From JBARRO01 sp049644265 (GTDB lineage: Bacteria > Bacteroidota > Ignavibacteria > UBA10030), in contig JBARRO010000234.1 of NCBI GenBank assembly GCA_049644265.1, forward strand, positions 1 through 15,416: 15,416 bases of DNA. Reading direction: 5' to 3'. Shown here one piece after another: positions 1 through 6,011 of this stretch (positions are counted from its first letter, which is position 1; every line of letters begins with the position of its first letter). The notes beneath the pieces were generated by a model that saw nothing but the letters and a program-made list of their open reading frames with translations, made no database searches and was not told where the DNA came from. The translations under genes were made by a program, and so were the position numbers.

Positions 1-287
1 TCATAGTTCTGTTCAAAGGCCGCGTCGTAAATGGCTTCGATGACCGACGAGAAGAAGAAGTGGGCAATCTTGGGAACGATCACCCCGATCGTATTCGAGC
101 GCCGCGAGGAGAGATTCCTCGCCCAGAAGTTGGGAAGATACCCCAGATTTTGTGCAACTTTTCGGATCGCCTTCGCCGTTTCGAGGGAAATATCAGGATG
201 CCCGCGAAGCGCTTTGGAGACGGTCACCTTTGAGACTCCGACTTTCTTGGCAATGTCACTGAGCGTGACCTGAATTCCCCGTTTCAT
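1..287 (-). CDS. LacI-family transcriptional regulator, N-terminal 95 residues (3' end outside window)
   Basis: Seen: reading the minus strand from an ATG at 287 gives 95 residues before the window ends. Residues 8-27 form the LacI-type helix-turn-helix (TLSDIAKKVGVSKVTVSKAL), with a recognition helix beginning S-K-V-T-V-S-K. The hinge segment follows (N53 to about S60, including the minor-groove leucine L59), then the start of the sugar-binding core (TIGVIVPKIAHFFFS, residues 66-80). An AGGAG lies just upstream (about 292-296). Known: such proteins are dimeric or tetrameric repressors that release palindromic operators when a sugar or sugar derivative binds the core. Context: the gene starts 21 bases after the uxaE stop, so it is the third gene of the GH28/GH105-uxaE unit. 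The inferred job is control of this pectin locus through the palindromes at 5273-5324, with autoregulation. The effector cannot be read because the ligand domain is missing; a galacturonate-pathway intermediate or arabinose are candidates. Confidence 0.93.
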   Translation of the reverse strand, partial: MKRGIQVTLSDIAKKVGVSKVTVSKALRGHPDISLETAKAIRKVAQNLGYLPNFWARNLSSRRSNTIGVIVPKIAHFFFSSVIEAIYDAAFEQNY

Positions 288-308
288 GTCTCCTGAGGGT
301 CCCTTTCC

Positions 309-1931
309 TTATGCTATGACTTCTGTGACGCGATGGGAAGATCCGGATTTCTTCGACGGGTTCACCAGACTGCTCAACGGATCCAGGTGACGCCGGAAAT
401 GCGTGCGGAGATATCCATAATGAATCTCTTCGTGATTTTTAAGACAATCGAGAATCCGTTCCTTGAATTGATATGTGTCGCCCGAACCTTTCTTTGAAAG
501 GATCGTGCCAAAGGTCACGTGCAGAATCTGCCGGGCGTTGTCGTCCGAAAGGAGCTGCAGCAACTCTCCGTCACGATACGCGCTGGTAGCTTTGAGCCTT
601 GCCACATCGGCGGTCACGTGGTAGGACTTCCGGTCGTTGTCGTAGTTTGCCCGCGCGCAATCGAGGATTTCGCGGAACAGACCGGGGTCGGACGCCACGA
701 CAGTTCGGAGCGCCTCGAGCCAGCTGGTGCCGGCCGTTTTCACGTGAACCGGTCCCGCGGCCAGAGATCCGATTGCCCTGTATATATCGAACTTATCACT
801 TCCAGAATGAATGCTGATCTTGTAAGGGCCAAGTTTCTTTGCGATTCTCACGTGTTTGAGGTAATCGTTCTTGAACACTGTCAGGTCGCCCTTGTATTCA
901 ATCCCTTTCTCGAAGTCCCCAAGAAATCGCGGCGCGAGGCTCACGAGCTTGACACCAAGCCGCTTCAATTCATTCGCAATGATCAGGTGTTCGATGGGAG
1001 ATGTGGGGGAATCCGTTTCGTCGACTGAGAGTTCGATTTCGTGCGGGAGCTTTCCCCATGCAGATTCGAGATAGGTTGCAAGCATCAAGGTTTGAGCAAT
1101 GCCCGCCCCGTACTTCACTCCGCCCCGGAGAGCTTCTTCTTTTGTGGGTGTAATCTCAAGTCCTCCTTCAAACTGAAACCGTTTGCCGGCGTATCGGTCG
1201 AGGAACGCAGCGGGGGTATCGTTGAGGCCTTTCCAGGGCAATTCCGCAAACTTTGCCGTGACCTGCTCCATTGGCATTCTTGCCGCCTCGTTGACGACAT
1301 ATGCGCCGATATCGAGCGTGAACATCGTGAAGCCCGCACGGGCGTAACGGTCGATATCCTCCGGCGTTTTCAGATGATCGGCATCCGCTCCATATCCATC
1401 TTGAAATCCTTCCTGCAGGACGGCCCAGGTAGCAGCATCCATCACATCTTCCGCTTCACGCTTGGTGCGTTCCAACTCCCGCACAGACTGCTGAGCCAGG
1501 ATCGGTTTCCAACCGCTGTTCGCAATGGCGCGCAGATGGCCGGCGTTCGCCAGGCCGAGCCGGTCGCCGCATCCAATCGAATTGTCAAGTCCCAGGAGTG
1601 TCGGTCTCGTGAATCCGAGATGCTGACGGATTCTGTTCGCGTTGACGTGATTCATGGGGCATCGCTTCAATACTCCGCCCAGCTGGTCCACGAGAACATT
1701 CTTCCCATCAAATTCTCCAAACAGAGTTGCCTCCCCATCCGCCCCGGCGAGATAGAGGTTCTTTCTCATCCCCTCCATTCCAACAAACACCGTCAGATCA
1801 TCCGCCTTACTGACGGAATTTGGATACACCTTGATCGCCACATCGTCCGAGATTTGCAGTGCCTGCATTGGATTGTCCGGGCCACCTTTAGCCCGAATCT
1901 GAATGACAGCATTGACAATATTGGGTTTCAT
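309..1931 (-). CDS. uxaE: tagaturonate epimerase family protein (UxaE-like)
   Basis: Known for the family: UxaE interconverts D-tagaturonate and D-fructuronate in the cytoplasm. This lets galacturonate-derived carbon enter the fructuronate/mannonate route without the tagaturonate reductase and altronate dehydratase steps. Seen: 540 residues from the ATG at 1931, slightly longer than I remember for the Thermotoga enzyme. Conserved-looking blocks are GLDNSIGCGDRLGLA (about 114-128), SVDETDSPTSP (about 302-312), LAPRFLGDFEKGIEYKGD (about 332-349) and IHSGSDKFDIY (about 374-384). Start choice: a GTG two codons upstream (1937) is in frame, but AGGAG at 1941-1945 sits 9 bases before the ATG and only 3 before the GTG, so ATG is preferred. 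Neighbours: it lies 57 bases after the pectin hydrolase gene and 21 before the LacI gene, which fits galacturonate catabolism. The name rests on remembered family motifs and context. No partner enzyme (UxaC, UxuB, UxuA) is in the window. Confidence 0.84.
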   Translation of the reverse strand: MKPNIVNAVIQIRAKGGPDNPMQALQISDDVAIKVYPNSVSKADDLTVFVGMEGMRKNLYLAGADGEATLFGEFDGKNVLVDQLGGVLKRCPMNHVNANRIRQHLGFTRPTLLGLDNSIGCGDRLGLANAGHLRAIANSGWKPILAQQSVRELERTKREAEDVMDAATWAVLQEGFQDGYGADADHLKTPEDIDRYARAGFTMFTLDIGAYVVNEAARMPMEQVTAKFAELPWKGLNDTPAAFLDRYAGKRFQFEGGLEITPTKEEALRGGVKYGAGIAQTLMLATYLESAWGKLPHEIELSVDETDSPTSPIEHLIIANELKRLGVKLVSLAPRFLGDFEKGIEYKGDLTVFKNDYLKHVRIAKKLGPYKISIHSGSDKFDIYRAIGSLAAGPVHVKTAGTSWLEALRTVVASDPGLFREILDCARANYDNDRKSYHVTADVARLKATSAYRDGELLQLLSDDNARQILHVTFGTILSKKGSGDTYQFKERILDCLKNHEEIHYGYLRTHFRRHLDPLSSLVNPSKKSGSSHRVTEVIA

Positions 1932-1954
1932 ATTCACCTGCTCCTGAAAATTTC

Positions 1955-1970
1955 TCCGGCTTGTGCCGGA
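1955..1970. promoter_or_regulatory. intercistronic hairpin upstream of uxaE
   Basis: TCCGGC at 1955-1960 and GCCGGA at 1965-1970 form a perfect 6-bp stem around a TTGT loop. The run of six T follows on the plus strand (1977-1982), which would suit a plus-strand terminator. In the direction of the genes, the hairpin is preceded by A6 and followed only by GAGAAATTTTC. It ends 9 bases before the uxaE ribosome binding site. I read it as a weak intercistronic terminator, a processing or stability element, or a barrier to antisense transcription. None of these can be decided from sequence alone. Confidence 0.5.
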
Positions 1971-1994
1971 TGGTCCTTTTTTGAGTTGAATGTT

Positions 1995-4900
1995 TTAGTG
2001 AACTCTCGGCGCGGCAACACCGAGCAGCCATTCGAAAAGATTCCTCCCGGCTTTCCCGTTTTCATAATCAGCCGGGAGTCTTCTTGTGCCGATATATTCG
2101 TTGTAGATCCAGGGATCCCCCACGGCAAACACCGTTCCTTTTCCCAGCTTCGAGACCGCCATGAAGGTCATTCCGTTTTCCGTCAGAATTGCTGTTGCGG
2201 GAGACTGAAGACGAAGTGAACTGATTTCCTTGAGGTAGATCTTGCCGACCCCGTCGAATATCGGGTGTGCGGGCAGTTGAACGAACTTCCCCTGATCGTA
2301 ATTGTTGCCGACCACACGATGACGACTGTCTCCGTTGAAATGCATGCCGAACCGCTCCGCAAGTCCGTTGAGATGCTGGAATTCACAGTTTGCGGAATCA
2401 TTCGCCAGAAGGACGAGCACTCCGCCTGCCTTCACCCAATCGGCAATCACCCGGGCTTCGCGGTTCTCAATGAAATGGGGGGATTCAGTTTCGGTTCGAG
2501 TGTCGGGATCGACAATGACGTACACACTGACCTTGTCCAACAATTTGCGTCTAGGGGCGGCGGAAACAGCGGTTGTTGTTGCACCGAGGGTTCGAATAAG
2601 CTCGCCGAGCTCGGAGAATCCGGAATTCGTCGTATCCTCCCACACATAATGGAACTGCACCTTCCCCGCATCGGTCTTCTTCCACTCACAATTATAATAG
2701 TAGTCGAGGCCGACGACCTTGTTCCTTCCTATGCTCTTGAGATCGAAGCCTTTTTCGAGCTCCAGGGCCGCAAGAAGAAAGGGGCCGACGCCCTTGAAAT
2801 CGTTTGTGCGCCGCGGCTCATTAATGTAGTATTCGTAGCTCCCGTCGCGGTACGGATTTCCTCCGAGTCCCGCTCCAGAGCAGGTTTCGTGCAGACTCAC
2901 GAGTCCGCGCTCGTCGACACTGACGAGTCTTCGCGTTATTCCTTGGAAAGATTGCCCGGCAAGGGCAAAGTAGTTACTGCCCAGAAGTCCCTGGCGAGTT
3001 CCTTTCGCAAACGCATACGTCATCATGGCGGAGCCCGAGGCTTCGAGATAATTTCCCGGCCTTCTTCCCTGATCCACGACCTGGTATAACAGTCCTGACG
3101 CCGGATCCCGGTATGCGGCGAGAGCTCTGGAAAGCCGTTGAAAAATGCCAACTAATTCGGCTCGTTTGGGATGTTCTTTGGGAAAATCGTCGAGTACGTC
3201 GACGAGGGCCATTGCGTACCAGCCCATCGCCCTGGCCCAGAAATTCGGCGAGCTACCGGTCGCAGGATTGGCCCATTTCTGTTGTTTGCTTTCATCCCAG
3301 GCATGATAGAGCAAGCCGGTTGCAGCGTCGCGCGCGTGTTGTTCAATCCAGATGAACTGGTTTGCGATGTCGTCAAAGTCTTTACGGCTCCCGAACGCAT
3401 GGGCATACTGCACATAAAACGGTTCCGCCATGTACAGGCCATCCAGCCACATCTGAGAAGGATAAATTTTCTTGTGCCAGAAACCGCCCTCTTTGGTCCG
3501 CGGCTGCAGGGCGAGTTGATGTCGCAGGGTATCAGCGGCGCGCTTGTACTTCGCATCCTTCGTTGCCGCATATGCACGCAGCAACGCCAGACCGGGTGCA
3601 ATGTTATCGAGGTTGAAATCCTCCAGCTTGTAGGTGTCGATGCTCCCGTCGTTCCCGACGTAGTAATCCAGGTTCCTGCGGGCGTATGTTTCGTACTGCT
3701 GGTTGCCGCTTTGTTCGCTCGTGCGCCAGAGAGCTTCCAGCATCAGACCCTGTTCATAATTCCATTTTCTGGATTTCGCTTCTGTCGCATAGACGATCGA
3801 GTCCGGATGCATGGTGAGAACGCTTCGCGCAATTCGTTGAGACCACGGCTCGTCGCCAAAGATTGGTTTGTCGTTGATCGTCACGTTGCGGAAGGTCGCG
3901 TGGGATACGTGTTCCAGAACGCTCGGTTTCTTGATGCCCCGGAATGTGCAGTTTTCAAACTCCACACAGCTGACCGGAGAACGCTCGTATCCCTTTATCC
4001 AGAATGCAAACTGTCCCCGTTCGCAGGATAGGTCCGACACATGGACGTTCTTCATGGTCGGCGTGAATTTTCCGGCATCGCCCTCTTCATAATAGAAGTC
4101 GACCTTGACGACCGCTTCCGCGACCTGGCCGACTTTGATTCTTCGGGCAAAGAAATTCTCGATGAACCCTCCGCGAACGGAATTCGTTTTGAACCGGAGC
4201 GCGCGGTCGAGAAGCGGACTGTCCATCGTGCAGTCTTCTGCAAACACATTCCTGACACCGCCCGACACTTCGCTCCCAATCACCACTCCACCGTGGCCAT
4301 CCTTCATCATGCACTGCTGGATGACGATATTCGATGTCGGAACATTCACTCGCCGGCCATCCGTGTTCCTTCCCGATTTGATCGCGATGCAATCGTCGCC
4401 CGTGTTGAACGTGCATCCCCGGATCAACACGTCAGTGCAGGACTCGGGGTCGCAACCGTCGTTGTTCGGGCCGGACCCTTCGACGGTGACATTCTCGACG
4501 GTGATGTTCTCTGATAGAACCGGATGGATGAACCACATGGGGGAATTTCGGAAGGTCACGCCTTGCAAGAGGACATTCTTGCATCGGTACGGTTGGAAGA
4601 AGTTCGGACGCAGGTAATGGCCGTCGCCAAAGATCCGCTGGTCCGGAGGAACGCCACGCTCCGCCATGGCGAGAAGCTCGTCCCGGTCGTTCTTCTGGCT
4701 CGGCTTTCCGCTCTTCCAGGCCCACCAGTTTGATTCACTTCCCCGACCATCGAGAACTCCCTCCCCTGTCACTGCGATATTCTGTTGTTCGAAGGCGTAG
4801 ATCAGGGGGGAATAGTTCATGCATTCCACGCCTTCCCATCGCGTAAATACAACCGGAAGAAATTTTGCAGGGTTGATATCGAACAACAGCGTTGCGCCCT

Positions 4901-5231
4901 TGAGAAGGTGGAGATTGACGTTGCTCTTGAGGTGTATAGCGCCAGTCAGGAATGTTCCGGCCGGGACGACGACCCTTCCGCCTCCGGAGCGGGTGCATTC
5001 ATCGATCGCCTCAGCGATGGCAGAGGTACATTCAGTCTTGCCGTCGGCGACTGCGCCAAATTCGGTTATGTTGAATTGTCGGTCGGGAAATTTTGGAGGG
5101 ATGATGCGCTGGAGAATGGCGGCGAGGTCTTTCCATCCAACGGAATCGCAAGGAGTCGTTTGCCCAAGAGTAGAAACAGCCCCGAGGGAAAACAGAATGA
5201 GAAGAGCGTTGAACTGACGGATTGCGTTCAT
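1995..5231 (-). CDS. secreted GH28 polygalacturonase - GH105 unsaturated rhamnogalacturonyl hydrolase - DUF4350-like fusion
   Basis: Seen: 1078 residues with an N-terminal signal peptide (about 1-23, hydrophobic core ALLILFSLGAVS). Residues 50-460 are a GH28 right-handed beta-helix. All four GH28 motifs are present: N256-N257-D258 for NTD, G278-D279-D280, G312-H313-G314 and R346-F347-K348 for RIK. Residues 485-830 are a GH105 (alpha/alpha)6 barrel with MWLDGLYM (D597 as the expected acid) and FWARAMGWYAMALVD (664-678). Residues 838-1078 match the DUF4350-type extension seen behind some Bacteroidota GH105 proteins (VDPDTRTETE, 907-916; GTVFAVGDPWIYNEY, 1032-1046). Known: GH28 cleaves alpha-1,4-galacturonide or rhamnogalacturonan bonds. 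GH105 removes an unsaturated galacturonyl from the non-reducing end left by a pectate or rhamnogalacturonan lyase. Inference: a periplasmic or secreted two-step pectin oligomer enzyme. Most GH28 and GH105 proteins are separate and 350-500 residues long. The ATG at 5231 has no clear Shine-Dalgarno site; the start is chosen because the signal peptide follows directly. First gene of its unit. Confidence 0.92.
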   Translation of the reverse strand: MNAIRQFNALLILFSLGAVSTLGQTTPCDSVGWKDLAAILQRIIPPKFPDRQFNITEFGAVADGKTECTSAIAEAIDECTRSGGGRVVVPAGTFLTGAIHLKSNVNLHLLKGATLLFDINPAKFLPVVFTRWEGVECMNYSPLIYAFEQQNIAVTGEGVLDGRGSESNWWAWKSGKPSQKNDRDELLAMAERGVPPDQRIFGDGHYLRPNFFQPYRCKNVLLQGVTFRNSPMWFIHPVLSENITVENVTVEGSGPNNDGCDPESCTDVLIRGCTFNTGDDCIAIKSGRNTDGRRVNVPTSNIVIQQCMMKDGHGGVVIGSEVSGGVRNVFAEDCTMDSPLLDRALRFKTNSVRGGFIENFFARRIKVGQVAEAVVKVDFYYEEGDAGKFTPTMKNVHVSDLSCERGQFAFWIKGYERSPVSCVEFENCTFRGIKKPSVLEHVSHATFRNVTINDKPIFGDEPWSQRIARSVLTMHPDSIVYATEAKSRKWNYEQGLMLEALWRTSEQSGNQQYETYARRNLDYYVGNDGSIDTYKLEDFNLDNIAPGLALLRAYAATKDAKYKRAADTLRHQLALQPRTKEGGFWHKKIYPSQMWLDGLYMAEPFYVQYAHAFGSRKDFDDIANQFIWIEQHARDAATGLLYHAWDESKQQKWANPATGSSPNFWARAMGWYAMALVDVLDDFPKEHPKRAELVGIFQRLSRALAAYRDPASGLLYQVVDQGRRPGNYLEASGSAMMTYAFAKGTRQGLLGSNYFALAGQSFQGITRRLVSVDERGLVSLHETCSGAGLGGNPYRDGSYEYYINEPRRTNDFKGVGPFLLAALELEKGFDLKSIGRNKVVGLDYYYNCEWKKTDAGKVQFHYVWEDTTNSGFSELGELIRTLGATTTAVSAAPRRKLLDKVSVYVIVDPDTRTETESPHFIENREARVIADWVKAGGVLVLLANDSANCEFQHLNGLAERFGMHFNGDSRHRVVGNNYDQGKFVQLPAHPIFDGVGKIYLKEISSLRLQSPATAILTENGMTFMAVSKLGKGTVFAVGDPWIYNEYIGTRRLPADYENGKAGRNLFEWLLGVAAPRVH

Positions 5232-5272
5232 GAATCGGATAGGTGTTGGAGTGAAAACAAAGTTGGACAGTA

Positions 5273-5282
5273 AAACCGGTTT
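5273..5282. promoter_or_regulatory. putative LacI-family operator 2 (AAACCGGTTT)
   Basis: A perfect 10-bp palindrome with a central CCGG lies in the untranslated leader of the GH28/GH105 gene, about 41 bases before its ATG. Its centre (5277.5) is 42 bp from the centre of the palindrome at 5315-5324. Known: LacI-family operators are palindromes with a central CpG step into which the hinge helix inserts. Inference: an auxiliary operator for cooperative binding or a roadblock in the leader. The evidence is a motif plus spacing only. Confidence 0.55.
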
Positions 5283-5314
5283 CCTGCAAATTCCTGTTAA
5301 AGCATCCGTTTACT

Positions 5315-5324
5315 TTACCGGTAA
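5315..5324. promoter_or_regulatory. putative LacI-family operator 1 (TTACCGGTAA) at the transcription start
   Basis: A perfect 10-bp palindrome overlaps the expected +1 of the promoter at 5328-5357, the classic place for a steric repressor. The core resembles, from memory, the TTACC...GTAA operators of E. coli GntR/IdnR, which are LacI-family proteins. The recognition helix of the LacI-type gene in this window has a lysine at the first specificity position, as I recall for GntR. The pairing of this repressor with this site is an inference. Confidence 0.65.
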
Positions 5325-5327
5325 CTA

Positions 5328-5357
5328 AAGATAACGGAAAACCTCCCTTAGTGTCAA
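5328..5357 (-). promoter_or_regulatory. sigma-70-like promoter of the GH28/GH105-uxaE-lacI unit
   Basis: On the minus strand a perfect TTGACA (-35) occupies 5357-5352, followed after 18 bases by TATCTT (-10) at 5333-5328. TTATCT at 17 bases is the alternative. The predicted start near 5321 gives a leader of about 90 bases. The promoter lies directly after the HAD gene (stop at 5403) with no clear terminator between. The pectin unit therefore has its own regulated promoter and may also receive read-through from the arabinose operon. This is not the TTTG/TANNTTTG type typical of Bacteroides. Confidence 0.65.
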
Positions 5358-5363
5358 GTACTA

Positions 5364-5376
5364 TTTAGTTGCTAAA
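5364..5376. promoter_or_regulatory. small dyad just upstream of the -35 (TTTAG-TTG-CTAAA)
   Basis: Five-base inverted arms flank a TTG spacer, centred about 49 bases upstream of the predicted transcription start. That position would suit an activator or a third weak operator half-pair. The same CTTTAG string recurs on the minus strand beside operator 1. The dyad is short and AT-rich, so it may be chance. Confidence 0.25.
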
Positions 5377-5402
5377 GTGGAACGGTCGCAGGAATTGGAA
5401 TC

Positions 5403-6011
5403 TTACACCGGGTGGTCCAGAAAGAGCCGGATATCGGTCGCGACCATCCCCGCCTTCCGCGCGGCTTCCAGTCCGAGGTCTCCATCTTCGAACACCTGGC
5501 ACAGATTCTGGGGCACGCCGATCCTTGCGGCTGCCTCGAGAAAAATCCCTGGATCCGGCTTTGGTATGACATTGTCGTCAGCCGTGACAATTGCTTTGAA
5601 GAGGCCGTTGACGCCAATGGCGTTCAACTCAGCATGAACATTCTCCCGATTGCCACCGGAAGCAACGGCCATGGGCAGGATGCCTTTGAATCGATGAACG
5701 ACTTCTATGACAGGTTCGATGGGCTTGAATTCAGACCCGTGACGCTCAAAGAACTCATGCTTGACACGTACGGTGTCACGGGGTTCCAGCGCTGTGCCAA
5801 ATTGCTTGTTGTACGCGATAACGATGTCTTCCGACTCCATCCCTTTCTTGGAATAGAAGAACTCATAGTTCCAAACAGCTCCTGCCTTGGTAATCGCATA
5901 TTCCCATGCCTTCATATGCAGCGGCATGGAATCGACCAGCGTTCCGTCGCAGTCAAAGATCAGTCCCTTGATGTGCGGAAGGACCTTAATCACGCTATTC
6001 GCGGACATCAT
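5403..6011 (-). CDS. HAD-family phosphatase, YqaB/beta-phosphoglucomutase-like
   Basis: Seen: 202 residues with all four HAD motifs. Motif I is DCDGTLVDS (D20 nucleophile, D22 acid/base), motif II is the ASGG serine region, motif III is KPDP, and motif IV is EDGDLGLEAA. A helical cap follows motif I (subfamily IA, C1 cap). The stretch from VFEDGDLG to DIRLF resembles E. coli YqaB, a fructose-1-phosphate phosphatase, as I remember it. Likely role: cytoplasmic dephosphorylation or housekeeping of a sugar phosphate formed during pentose use; the substrate cannot be read. Neighbours: its ATG overlaps the araA stop (ATGATG, shared ATGA), so translation is probably coupled to araA and it is the last gene of the arabinose operon. 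A second ATG follows immediately, so the start could be 6011 or 6008. No strong ribosome binding site is visible, which fits reinitiation. Confidence 0.85.
   Translation of the reverse strand: MMSANSVIKVLPHIKGLIFDCDGTLVDSMPLHMKAWEYAITKAGAVWNYEFFYSKKGMESEDIVIAYNKQFGTALEPRDTVRVKHEFFERHGSEFKPIEPVIEVVHRFKGILPMAVASGGNRENVHAELNAIGVNGLFKAIVTADDNVIPKPDPGIFLEAAARIGVPQNLCQVFEDGDLGLEAARKAGMVATDIRLFLDHPV

Noticed and set aside
1932..1937. GTG at 1937 as the uxaE start
   Set aside because: AGGAG is only 3 bases away from it, while the ATG at 1931 has the normal 9-base spacing.
1041..2219. 392-codon open frame on the plus strand
   Set aside because: It lies antisense to uxaE and the 3' end of the hydrolase gene, both of which have clear family motifs. 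Its translation shows no recognisable domain.
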